The notes under the pieces are model-generated. The model made no database searches, had not been told where the DNA came from, and was given only the letters and a program-made list of their open reading frames with translations. The translations under genes and the position numbers were made by a program. Positions 43,029 through 51,594 of a stretch of DNA of 64,000 bases are shown piece by piece (position 1 is the stretch's first letter; each line of letters begins with the position of its first letter). The stretch lies in contig CP120722.1 of NCBI GenBank assembly GCA_029719485.1, positions 1,550,001 through 1,614,000 on the forward strand, read 5' to 3'. This stretch comes from Kiritimatiellota bacterium B12222 (lineage in GTDB: Bacteria; Verrucomicrobiota; Kiritimatiellia; SS1-B-03-39; UBA6053).

Positions 43029-43583
43029 ATGAAACGTGCATGTGTATTGTTAGCTCCAGGTTGTGAAGAAATGGAAGCGGTCATTGTGATCGATGTTCTC
43101 CGTCGCGCAGGAATTGAAGTGGTTGCGGCCGGATTGCAGGCCGGAATGTTCGAAGCCTCGCGTCAGGTGAAGCTGTGTGGGGATGTGGCCTTGAATGAGG
43201 TAGAAGATGCCGAAGATTTTGATCTGTTGGTGTTGCCGGGTGGTTTACCGGGGACGCAAGCGTTGCGTGCGGATACTCGGGTGCGGGACTTATTGATGCA
43301 CTATTTTAACACACCGGGAAAAACTGTCGGGGTGATTTGTGCCGCGGCCCTGGTGTTGGATGCCCATGGATTACTGGAGGGGAAACGTTTTACCTGTTAT
43401 CCTTCAACCGCCCCGGAGATTGAAGGGGGAACCTGGGTAGATGAGCGGGTGGTGATCGATGGTAATCTGATCACCAGTCAAGGTCCCGGTACCGCGATGG
43501 CTTTTGCCTTAACTTTGGTGGAGCGCTTGGTGGGGACGGAAACTCGTATGGATGTTGCCGAAGGGCTGTTGTTTAAGGCTTAA
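43029..43583 (+). CDS. DJ-1/PfpI-family protein
   Basis: The 184-aa protein fits the YajL/DJ-1 type: VLLAPGCEEMEAVIVIDVLRRAG with conserved Glu at the start, LLVLPGGLPG, and the nucleophile Cys in GVICAAALVL (about residue 105). It ends with SQGPGTAMAFALTLVE. The family protects against carbonyl stress or acts as deglycase/chaperone, and the exact activity is debated. I chose the ATG at 43029; a GTG six bases earlier is possible. It follows the NERD gene closely. Confidence 0.9.
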   Translation: MKRACVLLAPGCEEMEAVIVIDVLRRAGIEVVAAGLQAGMFEASRQVKLCGDVALNEVEDAEDFDLLVLPGGLPGTQALRADTRVRDLLMHYFNTPGKTVGVICAAALVLDAHGLLEGKRFTCYPSTAPEIEGGTWVDERVVIDGNLITSQGPGTAMAFALTLVERLVGTETRMDVAEGLLFKA

Positions 43584-43598
43584 AAAGGACTTAAAAAG

Positions 43599-43658
43599 CG
43601 AAAGGGGGCCATGCGATGCTTGATGGTTGGGTTGGGGCCATCGCGTTGTTCCTTTTCG
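43599..43658. other. Imperfect long hairpin between convergent genes
   Basis: CGAAAGG (43599-43605) and GCGATG (43613-43618) can pair with CATCGC (43639-43644) and CCTTTTCG (43651-43658). It lies between the convergent DJ-1 and nucleotidyltransferase genes and could end transcription in both directions. There is no clear T-run. Confidence 0.3.
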
Positions 43659-43681
43659 ATAAAGTTGATCGTTCCCCCCCT

Positions 43682-44902
43682 CTAACTCTGTTTCACTTTT
43701 AGCGTTTTCCAAAAGAGGTGAAAGGGGTGGGTGAGATATAACAGAGGCGTCAACAGACGAGGGCTCTGGTAGTAGCTTTGCAGTTTTGCGGGGGAGGGGA
43801 AGAGTTGGGCGGGAAGTTGAATGAAGCGGGCGGGACGCACGATAAGGGTGGGTTGAATTTCCTGACCTTTTGAGAGCAAACGATCGTGTTGCTGCTGATG
43901 TTTGTGTGCGGGTTGGCTTCCGGCTTCCGGATAGGCATGCTTGAAGTCGAGTTGGGAGAGCAGTCTCTGGGCGCCACATCCGGGGAAAATCATTTCGGTT
44001 AAGCTGAGGCTGCTTTGGACTTCATCGGCGATATGCCATGCATGCATCCTTTGTTTGAGGCGTTCCGGATCCAGGACGTCCCCGTGATGCTGCAAATTGA
44101 GTGCGAGGTCCAAAAACCATGACAATCGGTTGCCCGCGGCCCGTGACAGGTACCACTCGAGGGGCCGTCCCTGCTTGAGGGCTTTGATGTTTTGCAATCC
44201 GTGTTTGGCCACATGGAGGGCTAAATACAACAGTTGGTCATTCGCCTCCATATGGGGGAGGACGCCTGCGTCCGGGTCGCCACGATGATGTCGATCAAAC
44301 AAGTCGCCGAGTTGAATGCGATATAGATTGGTGAAGTCGATGAGATGCCAATGCAATTCGAGTTTGGTCATGGCGGGTTGCATGTGAACCAGAGGAGTAT
44401 GGAAATGAAACCGGCGCAGAGCTTTTTCGACGAGGGGGTGGTGGGGACGTCGATATCCCGCTTCGACTAACACTTGGAGGGTGACGTCTACCTGCTCAGG
44501 ACGCACCACCAGATCTAGATCTTCATAGCGGCGTGGGAAGAGTGAACGATAAGATTGTTCATACAACACAGGCCCTTTGATCCAAAAACAGTCGATGTCT
44601 TTTGCCTGTAATAGACGGGAGATACGAAGCGTAAGCACCCGATTGAGGCGGTGTCGGTTTTTTGTCCGCGCGGTTTCTTCCCGCCAATGTTTTATCAACA
44701 AGGGAGGGGCGGTTTGCATGAGGGGGTGCGAGTGCGGGAGGCTGCCTACAAGGGAGCTGAGTCCTTGATCTTGGATGAAATCGGCAAGGTCATTCCACGA
44801 TCCGCCATCTGACGCCATGAGATCAAACTCACTTAGTGACAACAAATGATCCCAAAGATCACCCGGCTGACATAAAAACGATGGTGGCGTTACGCTATTC
44901 AT
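43682..44902 (-). CDS. Nucleotidyltransferase-family protein (NTP_transf_5-like), copy 1
   Basis: The 406-aa protein matches the uncharacterised nucleotidyltransferase family often seen in polysaccharide and peptide-modification loci: FWIKGPVLYEQSYRSLFPRRYEDLDLVVRPEQ (about 100-130) holds the D-x-D pair of the fold, followed by LELHWHLIDFTN. The rest is helical. A paralogue lies at 50533-51594. I chose the ATG at 44902, which overlaps the previous stop (ATGA). Members occur beside PqqD and HprK-like genes; the product modified by the nucleotidyl group is not known. Confidence 0.75.
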   Translation of the reverse strand: MNSVTPPSFLCQPGDLWDHLLSLSEFDLMASDGGSWNDLADFIQDQGLSSLVGSLPHSHPLMQTAPPLLIKHWREETARTKNRHRLNRVLTLRISRLLQAKDIDCFWIKGPVLYEQSYRSLFPRRYEDLDLVVRPEQVDVTLQVLVEAGYRRPHHPLVEKALRRFHFHTPLVHMQPAMTKLELHWHLIDFTNLYRIQLGDLFDRHHRGDPDAGVLPHMEANDQLLYLALHVAKHGLQNIKALKQGRPLEWYLSRAAGNRLSWFLDLALNLQHHGDVLDPERLKQRMHAWHIADEVQSSLSLTEMIFPGCGAQRLLSQLDFKHAYPEAGSQPAHKHQQQHDRLLSKGQEIQPTLIVRPARFIQLPAQLFPSPAKLQSYYQSPRLLTPLLYLTHPFHLFWKTLKVKQS

Positions 44903-46464
44903 TGTAAGGGCGCTTCCGTAGCATAGGTAAGGTTTTCTGAATCGAGGGTTAAGAAAATGGTTTGATCGATAGGGGTTTTGATGGGGAGTCCATTGTGGTG
45001 TCCATGAACAAATCCATTTTCGATGCGAACAGATTCCTGCCCATTGATATAAAGGGGTCGTTTGTGGTACCAAATTTCAGGAGCCATGTATGCGAGGGTT
45101 CCGTGTAGGGGTTGACCTTGGATGACCACCATTTGTTGGGGGGCCAAGTCCGGGAGCAACTGAGGTAAATCCCGTGCGAGAATATTGACGTAGTGGGCTT
45201 TTTCACTTAAATTATTGAGACCGTAGGCCTGTTGGTAATCTATGGGAACCTTTTGCATGTGGAGGTTGTAGCGGTAGTTTCCGATAAAGAACTGAAGGGC
45301 GAAAAGGGAGAGGAGGAGTGTTGCTGTTTGAGGATACTTCTTTGTCCACTGCAGATCGCGTATGAGAATGGCGTTAAGCAACAAGAGCGGTATGAAGGGA
45401 TGAAGCAGGTAATATCTGTAGGCATGATTGGGAATGATGATGAAGGGAAGGCATGCAGCACCAAACCAGCAAAAAAGGAACACCCGTGGGGAGTGTATCC
45501 ACGCATCTTCTGCGGGCTGTTGGCAACGGTCTGCGCGGATCATCAGGAAGAGGGCGATCGCGGTCAGGATAAACAGCGAGAGCAGGGAGAGGAGGGGGTG
45601 TTGCCCTAAAACTTCTTCTATCCGGCTGTACACGGAAGCATTTTGATTCCATGGGAGGAGGGTCTTGAGGATCCAGAGAGGGAAAGTGGTCCAAACATGG
45701 AGTTGCTCTTCTGCACCGAATTGGAATTGATAACTGGGATGTACCACAGGCTGATAGGATAGACGTGCGATGAGTCTGAAGACTAAATATCCGAAACTGA
45801 CAATATACATAGGGGCCCAAGTCTTGCAGTATTTTCGAAAGTCCGAGAAGGATGAAGGGCCGTTGCAACAGAGGTGAAGGATGCTGTAAGCTGCGAGGGA
45901 GATGGGAAGGCTGATGGCGGCTTCTTTGCAGAGCAGAGATGACAGTAAAAGCAGGGAGGCGCTTTTGGGACGACCTTTGATTAGGCACAACAACGATCCC
46001 ATGAGTAGAGCCAAGTAGAGTCCTTCATTGATGCCCACCATCCATAATACGACGTCATGCATGAGAAAACAGGAGCCCACCCACAGGGTTCCGATAAGTA
46101 GGGCGGGCAAAGGGCGGAGTTGAAATTCACGAGCGAGGATGGCGATCAGGGTGCCACAGAGGCTTATCCAAATGAGGAGAAAGGTATGGGGGATCAGCGG
46201 ATTGAGTCCGGCCACCGCATACATCAGGACGTGATAGGTCATGGACAAGGGACGGTAAAATAGTCCATCCGGGATCCAGAAATCAGTGAGAACGGTTACG
46301 GTATCCGAATAGAGGAGGTAGTGAAGGATTTTCCAATCATCTTGCACAAAAGGTTGTCCCAGTGAGCGATGATACATCGCCAAGGCACAACTAACCATGA
46401 GCAACACTCCGAAGCCGAAGAATCGTTTGGGCGATTGTAAAAGAGGTTTAGAAGGGGAGTTCAT
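44899..46464 (-). CDS. GT-C-like membrane glycosyltransferase or polymerase
   Basis: The 521-aa protein has about eleven membrane helices. The first periplasmic loop begins with FVQDDWKIL, an acidic motif (DD) as in the catalytic loop of GT-C enzymes such as PMT/ArnT. A second acidic loop (WMVGINEGLY) follows. It would use a lipid-linked sugar at the outer side of the inner membrane. The ATG at 46464 removes a non-conserved upstream extension. It is divergent from the PqqD-like gene with about 100 nt between. No closer assignment is possible. Confidence 0.68.
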   Translation of the reverse strand: MNSPSKPLLQSPKRFFGFGVLLMVSCALAMYHRSLGQPFVQDDWKILHYLLYSDTVTVLTDFWIPDGLFYRPLSMTYHVLMYAVAGLNPLIPHTFLLIWISLCGTLIAILAREFQLRPLPALLIGTLWVGSCFLMHDVVLWMVGINEGLYLALLMGSLLCLIKGRPKSASLLLLSSLLCKEAAISLPISLAAYSILHLCCNGPSSFSDFRKYCKTWAPMYIVSFGYLVFRLIARLSYQPVVHPSYQFQFGAEEQLHVWTTFPLWILKTLLPWNQNASVYSRIEEVLGQHPLLSLLSLFILTAIALFLMIRADRCQQPAEDAWIHSPRVFLFCWFGAACLPFIIIPNHAYRYYLLHPFIPLLLLNAILIRDLQWTKKYPQTATLLLSLFALQFFIGNYRYNLHMQKVPIDYQQAYGLNNLSEKAHYVNILARDLPQLLPDLAPQQMVVIQGQPLHGTLAYMAPEIWYHKRPLYINGQESVRIENGFVHGHHNGLPIKTPIDQTIFLTLDSENLTYATEAPLQ

Positions 46465-46563
46465 TTTCGAAATGTACAAAAAAATATTGTCGACAGATGG
46501 GCGCACTACATTAGGGGTCTAGTGATTAAATGAGGTCTCTTCGATTCTTAAAGGAAAAATTAT

Positions 46564-46995
46564 ATGGAAAGTTTAAAAGTGTTTCGCGTGAATGCTCCGG
46601 ATGTGGTGGCGGAAGCGATCGATGGTGAAGTTGTGGTGATTCACATGACGCAAGGGGTGTATTACAGTCTTGAGCAAAGTGCGGGCTATCTTTGGGAACT
46701 GATTGAGAAAGGATTTTCTGCGCAACGGATGGTGGAAGGGGTACGTGAGGCCTTTTCGGATGTGTCCTCTGAAGTGGAGAAAGATATTCAGTCCTTTCTT
46801 GAGGAATTATGTCAGCGGGGATTGATTTTAGCGGCTGAGTCCCCTGAGACTGAGGCTGCGTTGCCTGTGGGTGAAGAGAAAGGGGCTTATCAAAAACCGA
46901 AGGTAGAGGTTTTTGAAGATATGCAGGATTTATTGTTGGCAGACCCCATTCATGATTTCGATGGGCAACCGTGGCCCGGACCTGCTCAAGGATGA
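46564..46995 (+). CDS. PqqD-like protein with leader-peptide-like C-terminal tail
   Basis: The 143-aa protein starts with a PqqD-type fold (residues 1-90: VVVIHMTQGVYYSLEQSAGY, WELIEKGFSAQRMVEGV, LEELCQRGLIL), the winged-helix recognition element (RRE) that binds leaders of ribosomally made peptides. After a 17-residue Glu/Ala linker comes an extra tail, YQKPKVEVFEDMQDLLL at 109-125, which matches the YxxPxL-type leader motif that RREs bind in lasso-peptide systems. It ends with ADPIHDFDGQPWP. Normal PqqD proteins are about 90 aa and lack this. AAAGGA precedes the ATG. Its stop overlaps the HprK-like start. It might be a self-binding fusion of recogniser and substrate. Confidence 0.78.
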   Translation: MESLKVFRVNAPDVVAEAIDGEVVVIHMTQGVYYSLEQSAGYLWELIEKGFSAQRMVEGVREAFSDVSSEVEKDIQSFLEELCQRGLILAAESPETEAALPVGEEKGAYQKPKVEVFEDMQDLLLADPIHDFDGQPWPGPAQG

Positions 46996-48044
46996 GATCC
47001 TTTTCGACGCAAAAACTCCTTTGTTCGCTTCGCGAGAATTTTAAGCAAGCGAGCTTGTCCCACAGGCCGCGTACTCAGGCCTATCGGATCGGTGAGTTGG
47101 CGTTTCGTCTTGAAGTCGTAGGAAATGATCAGGGACTCTTTCGGTCCTGGGTGCATAATGAAGTAAGCAGGGATGCCTCCTTTTCGGAAGGCATGGCGCT
47201 GTATGTTTGGGATGCCCAGAGCACCAGCAGTGGGTATCCGGAGCTTCCATGGTCCGCAAATGATCATGTGGGCAGGGGGGAGATTCAGGGTGGAGATGAT
47301 CCTGAAGTGTCCATCACCTTTTGTCCGGGGGCTCGGGTGTTGGTGATGATCGATTTTAAACATGCGGAGGCCTGGTATTGGACGCCTGATTTTTCCCGCC
47401 TTCCTTTTTATGAGCGGGCTGCACCGGGGCGATTTTTCTTAAGTCAGTTGTTGAGAACGCAGGGAGCCCTCATGGTGCACGGTGCTGCGGTGGCCGTGAA
47501 TGAAGAATGTGGATTATTGTTGGCGGGTCCTGGGGGAAGTGGAAAATCCTGTACGAGTATATCCGGATTGCGGGATCCTTTAAAATTTTTGGGAGATGAT
47601 TATACGGGGTTAAGCGTAGGGCCGGCGCCAGTGTTGCATAGCTTGTATGCAAGTGCCAAAGTGTATCCGGATCAGGTGGAGCGTTTAAATCTTTCCGGGG
47701 TTTCTCTTACGGAAACAAATGAAGATGAAGGGAAATCTGTACTGTATTTGCATCCGGAATTTCAGCACAGTTTGTTGAAATCTTCGAAACTGAAGGCGGT
47801 GGTGATTCCTCAAGTGACGGGTGGAAATCAAAGTGAATTTGAGCCTTTGTCTAAAATAAAAACCTTACGGGCTTTGGCTCCTAGTTCGTTGTTTCAACTT
47901 CCCTTTTCCGGAGTGGCCGATTTTAGCGCTTTGTCCCAGGTGATCAAAACGTATCCGACCTATCGGTTGCGATTGGGAGTGGACCCACAGGAAATTCAGG
48001 ATGTGATTTATGCGTTTTTGCAAGCGGAGGGTGGGGAATCATGA
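46992..48044 (+). CDS. HprK-like kinase
   Basis: The 350-aa protein has an HPr-kinase-type P-loop domain in its second half: MVHGAAVAVNEECGLLLAG leads into Walker A AGPGGSGKSCTS (about residue 177-188), followed by FLGDDYTGL with acidic residues near 201. The N-terminal half is a beta-rich domain without a known name. HprK-like kinases are found in lasso-peptide and polysaccharide loci, where they phosphorylate peptides or other small substrates. The ATG at 46992 overlaps the PqqD stop (ATGA) and is preferred over a GTG 21 nt upstream. There is no HPr gene nearby. Confidence 0.8.
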   Translation: MRSFSTQKLLCSLRENFKQASLSHRPRTQAYRIGELAFRLEVVGNDQGLFRSWVHNEVSRDASFSEGMALYVWDAQSTSSGYPELPWSANDHVGRGEIQGGDDPEVSITFCPGARVLVMIDFKHAEAWYWTPDFSRLPFYERAAPGRFFLSQLLRTQGALMVHGAAVAVNEECGLLLAGPGGSGKSCTSISGLRDPLKFLGDDYTGLSVGPAPVLHSLYASAKVYPDQVERLNLSGVSLTETNEDEGKSVLYLHPEFQHSLLKSSKLKAVVIPQVTGGNQSEFEPLSKIKTLRALAPSSLFQLPFSGVADFSALSQVIKTYPTYRLRLGVDPQEIQDVIYAFLQAEGGES

Positions 48045-49165
48045 CGGTGCCGGTCCTGCTCTATTTGGAAGAATTTTTCCCAGATCCCCGACGGGATACA
48101 GGATCTCATCGGGTGTGCTGTTTGCTGTCTCTTTTTCGTGAAAAGGGATGGCGGATTGTTTTGGGGGTTCAACAGAAAGGGGTGGAGGACACGGAGGATT
48201 TTCAAAAGCAATTCGGGGTGGAGGCGCTGTTGCAGGGGATGACCGAAGCGTCGCTTCGCGAGTATTGTGAACAGGCTTCAGGACTTCGATTGGTCTGGAG
48301 TGCGCGTCCGGAGGGTACTTCAACGTTTCTCCCCGTACTCAGAGAGGTGGTCCCGCATGTGCCGGTGGTATATGACACCATTGATTTGCATCATATTCGT
48401 GAATACCGGCATGCGCGTTACTTGAAAAATGGGGGATTGCTCCACAAGAGTTTGCAGCGAAAACAGCAAGAATGCGCTTTGGCAAATGCGGTGGAGCACG
48501 TGGTACTTGTTTCGGATCATGAAAAGGATGTTTTACAGCAGTTGGTGCCGTCAGCCCACCTATCTACGGTCGCTTGGTCTCAAGAGCTTTACGAAAATAT
48601 TCCGGGATGGGACTCTCGTTCCGGACTGTTGTTCGTGGGGGGATTCTTTAACGGGGCGAGTGCAAATGCGGAGAGTATGCGCTGGTTTCTGGATAAGGTG
48701 TGGCCGCTGATTCAGCAGAAAAATTCTGAGCTTTGTTTATGGGTGGTGGGAGGAGATGTGCCCGCTTGGCTTCAGGGCAGGGCGAGTGATCAGGTTCAGA
48801 TTCTGGGACGGGTGATGGATTTACAAGCTATGATGGATCGGGTTCGCGTTTCGGTGGCCCCCCTGCAAATAGGTGCAGGCATTAAAGGCAAAATTATTGA
48901 AAGTTGGGCGATGGGGGTGCCAGTGGTTGCCACTTCAATTGCCGCAGAAGGATTTCCTGAGGCGGGGACTCTTGCCATGAAAGTGCAGGATGACCCTCAG
49001 GAATTTGCGGATGCGGTACTGGAGCTGCATGATCAAGAAAAGGCCTGGACGCAAATGAGCGGGGCTGGACAGGAGGTTGTCCGCAGGTATTTTAGCAGGG
49101 AGGTATTGTCGGCTCAATTGGATGCGCTTTTGGCAAGTTGTAACTACGAGGGATGTGATGGCTGA
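48041..49165 (+). CDS. Glycosyltransferase family 4-like protein
   Basis: The 374-aa protein has a GT-B layout. The C-terminal half shows FVGGFFNGASANAESMRWFLDKVWPLI, the donor-site part APLQIGAGIKGKIIESWAMGVPVVATSIAAEGFPE and a helical end, typical of GT4. The N-terminal half begins VLLYLEEFFPDPRRDTGSHR, which resembles the acceptor-side start of these enzymes. It transfers a sugar from a nucleotide donor in the cytoplasm. It is coupled to the HprK-like gene (ATGA). Confidence 0.87.
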   Translation: MTVPVLLYLEEFFPDPRRDTGSHRVCCLLSLFREKGWRIVLGVQQKGVEDTEDFQKQFGVEALLQGMTEASLREYCEQASGLRLVWSARPEGTSTFLPVLREVVPHVPVVYDTIDLHHIREYRHARYLKNGGLLHKSLQRKQQECALANAVEHVVLVSDHEKDVLQQLVPSAHLSTVAWSQELYENIPGWDSRSGLLFVGGFFNGASANAESMRWFLDKVWPLIQQKNSELCLWVVGGDVPAWLQGRASDQVQILGRVMDLQAMMDRVRVSVAPLQIGAGIKGKIIESWAMGVPVVATSIAAEGFPEAGTLAMKVQDDPQEFADAVLELHDQEKAWTQMSGAGQEVVRRYFSREVLSAQLDALLASCNYEGCDG

Positions 49166-49853
49166 AAATTATGAAGAGTTGGTGTCGGTGATTTTACCCT
49201 TACATAATGGGGAGCGGAGCATTGTTGCGGCCATAGAAAGTATTCGTGCTCAAACTTATGCGCCGATAGAAATTTTGGTGGTAGATGATGGGTCCACAGA
49301 TCAGGGCGCAGAGGTGGTACGCACATTTTCAGAGGTGAAATACATTCACCAAGCGGCACAAGGCGTGGCGGCGGCCCGCAATATGGGTTTGAACCATGCC
49401 CAAGGACATTTCGTTGCTTTTTTAGATCAAGATGATCTATGGTTGCCTGATAAAACCCGATTACAATTTGAGCTTTTGACATCGCAGCCGAATGCGGTCT
49501 ATGCCTTGGGTTGGGAGCATTGTGTGTTGGAGGCGGGTTGTGAACGTCCCTGCTGGGTTCCCGAGAACATGATGAAAGAGGATCATCTTGGGGTACATTT
49601 GGGAACCATGTTGGCCAGACGTTCCGCCTTTGAACTTTATGGACATTTTGATACCCAATACCGCTTTGCGAGTGATTTTGAGTGGTTCGTGCGGATACGT
49701 AAATTAGGTGGGGTGGAGGTTGTACTCCCTCAGACGGTGATGCATAAGAGCATTCATCACACGAATGAATCACATCACTATAAAAAAATGTCAACGGAGC
49801 GGATGGTGATTTTAGCCCGCCTACGATCTCTCAAAGCAAAACCTTCCCTATGA
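49158..49853 (+). CDS. Glycosyltransferase family 2 protein, copy 1
   Basis: The 231-aa protein has a GT-A fold: VSVILPLHNGERSIVAAIES, ILVVDDGSTDQG (nucleotide binding) and VAFLDQDDLWLPDKT with the metal-binding acidic triad, then an ED-like base region near HFDTQYRFASDFEWF. I chose the ATG at 49158, 8 nt inside the previous gene, because it gives the normal N-terminus. It overlaps the next GT2 gene by 4 nt. Confidence 0.9.
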   Translation: MAENYEELVSVILPLHNGERSIVAAIESIRAQTYAPIEILVVDDGSTDQGAEVVRTFSEVKYIHQAAQGVAAARNMGLNHAQGHFVAFLDQDDLWLPDKTRLQFELLTSQPNAVYALGWEHCVLEAGCERPCWVPENMMKEDHLGVHLGTMLARRSAFELYGHFDTQYRFASDFEWFVRIRKLGGVEVVLPQTVMHKSIHHTNESHHYKKMSTERMVILARLRSLKAKPSL

Positions 49854-50536
49854 AATACCCTATCAAAGTCAGTACGATTATTCCTGCGTATAACGCAGAA
49901 TCCTTTATCGGGACCTGTCTTGATGCGGTCTTGGCGCAAACGGAAACATCTGCGGAATGCATTGTGGTCAATGATGGATCCACCGATGGGACCCGTGAGT
50001 GTTTAGAACCTTATCTGTCAAGAATTACCTACCTGGAGCAGGAAAACAAAGGCGTCAGTGCGGCCCGAAACTTGGCGATTCAGCATGCGAGGGGCCGTTA
50101 TCTCACTTTGGTGGATGCGGATGACATCGTTCCTGAAAATCGATTTGAAAAAATGCTGACGGCGTTGGAGACGACGGATGCCGATATGGTATTTGGGCAT
50201 ATGCGACAATTTGAAGAACATGCTCCATCGGTATTCTCTGAACTTCAACCGGCAGTGATGCCGGGAGGGTCCATGTTTTCGAGAGAGGTATTTGATCGGG
50301 TCGGCCCCTTTGATCCGGCATTAAAACTGGCTGAGTTTCTTGATTGGTTACTTAAGTTTAGGGAGCAGGGGTTCAAAGAGCTGATTATTCCGGATGTCGT
50401 GCTTTATCGTCGGATTCATTCCGATAATATCGGGACACGCATGAAAGAAAGTCGGGTGGATTACGTCCGGGCACTCAAAGCCAGCATGGATCGGAAGCGG
50501 GCGAGGAAGTCAAACTCTCCGGAGTCTTCTGGATGA
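49850..50536 (+). CDS. Glycosyltransferase family 2 protein, copy 2
   Basis: The 228-aa GT-A protein has VSTIIPAYNAESFIGTCLDAV, IVVNDGSTDGT and LTLVDADDIVPENRF in the usual order, with an LAEFLDWLLKFRE region for the catalytic base. It resembles the neighbouring GT2 in size and order of motifs, so the two may be an old duplication. It is coupled on both sides by 4-nt overlaps. The sugar is unknown. Confidence 0.9.
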   Translation: MKYPIKVSTIIPAYNAESFIGTCLDAVLAQTETSAECIVVNDGSTDGTRECLEPYLSRITYLEQENKGVSAARNLAIQHARGRYLTLVDADDIVPENRFEKMLTALETTDADMVFGHMRQFEEHAPSVFSELQPAVMPGGSMFSREVFDRVGPFDPALKLAEFLDWLLKFREQGFKELIIPDVVLYRRIHSDNIGTRMKESRVDYVRALKASMDRKRARKSNSPESSG

Positions 50537-51594
50537 GACGCTCGGCCCTGCGGAATCATCTATTACAGGATTTGTGTTCTCCGACCCCAGCATCCTCTCC
50601 CACTTGCTCACTCAGTCATCGGGAATTACATACCCTTCCTCCAGAACTTGTGCGCTATCTTCCGACTTGGTTTGCGAGGTATCCTCAAGCCACTGGGGAT
50701 GTGATTCCTCGTATTCGAGGTGTCGCCAACCAAGCGCGTTTGCGTCAGCGATTGTTGTTTCAAGAAGTTCAGACTGTGCTGGATGATTTTATTACCCGCG
50801 ACATATCGTTTGCGGTATGCAAAGGGGCTGCGGTGCTCTCACTGACGGGGCTTCATGCCGGCGATCGCATTTTGTACGATGTGGATGTGTTGGTTTCCAA
50901 ACAAGACATGGCGGAGGTGACGGATGTGCTTCGTCGCGGTGGATGGAAGGAACGCATGGGGAATGCAGAAGATCGATTGAGGCTCTCTCATCACATCGAC
51001 TGGGTCAGTCCTTCTGGGAGCCGGCTTAATATTCAATGGGCCCTCTTGGGGGAGGCTTTGGATGCGGAACGGGTGGCGCGTGCGCTTGAACGGAAGGTGC
51101 CCTTGAGGGAGGGGTTTGGGTTGAAGGGTCATAGTTTAAGTTTTCAGGATCAACTTTTTCAAAGTATCATTGTGGGGCAGGATAGCTGGAAAGGTGGGAG
51201 TATCCGATGGGTGGTAGATGGGTGTATGTTGATTCAATCTGCTGGAGACGAGATCCGATGGCCGGGGGTATGGGAGGATTGGGTAGAGGCGGGTGTCGAA
51301 AAACCGGCGTGGGCGGCTTTGAGTTCTCTGCGGAAATTTCAGCCGATTTTGTTGGCGAAACCAGGTCGAATATCTGAGGCAGTTGCATTGCTGCAAATGA
51401 AACATCGGGAAAGGCTTTCCCGATACTTTGGCTTGTTGTTTTTATATCATCGGTGGTTTTCCGAATGTCGGAAACGGTATCCCGATAGGGTTCCGAATTT
51501 CGGAACGTGGTTGGGAGCCTATACGGGCGCTGGCCCTCGGCGAAACTTGCCCCGGTTCTTTGTACAGCGGTTGCGACACAGGATAGGGATATGA
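50533..51594 (+). CDS. Nucleotidyltransferase-family protein (NTP_transf_5-like), copy 2
   Basis: The 353-aa protein has the same core as the gene at 43682: FAVCKGAAVLSLTGLHAGDR followed by YDVDVLVSKQDMAEVTDVLRRGGW with the D-x-D pair (about residues 115-120), then a WVSPSGSRLNIQW strand. It is shorter by about 50 aa than copy 1. Residues 309-325 are encoded by the double palindrome at 51459-51505, which looks like an in-frame insertion near the C-terminus. It overlaps the flippase start by 4 nt. Confidence 0.74.
   Translation: MRRSALRNHLLQDLCSPTPASSPTCSLSHRELHTLPPELVRYLPTWFARYPQATGDVIPRIRGVANQARLRQRLLFQEVQTVLDDFITRDISFAVCKGAAVLSLTGLHAGDRILYDVDVLVSKQDMAEVTDVLRRGGWKERMGNAEDRLRLSHHIDWVSPSGSRLNIQWALLGEALDAERVARALERKVPLREGFGLKGHSLSFQDQLFQSIIVGQDSWKGGSIRWVVDGCMLIQSAGDEIRWPGVWEDWVEAGVEKPAWAALSSLRKFQPILLAKPGRISEAVALLQMKHRERLSRYFGLLFLYHRWFSECRKRYPDRVPNFGTWLGAYTGAGPRRNLPRFFVQRLRHRIGI
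51459..51505. repeat. Pair of 15-nt palindromes TTCCGA-N3-TCGGAA inside a gene (copy B)
   Basis: Two perfect palindromes at 51459-51473 and 51491-51505, 32 nt apart, encode FSECRKRYPDRVPNFGT in the nucleotidyltransferase. The arms are identical to those of the pair at 8168-8213. The first palindrome is read in the same frame as the one that ends the oxidoreductase (S-E-x-R-K). Confidence 0.78.

Noticed and set aside
45374-45988. Open frame of 204 codons on the minus strand
   Set aside because: It is a second frame inside the GT-C-like membrane protein gene and is rich in Pro, Arg and Ser without domain pattern.
46888-46992. Separate small peptide gene inside the PqqD tail
   Set aside because: The tail is in frame with the PqqD domain and there is no start codon with a ribosome site directly before it, so a fusion is the simpler reading.
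49144-49794. Open frame of 216 codons on the minus strand
   Set aside because: It is antisense to the first GT2 gene, which has all expected motifs.
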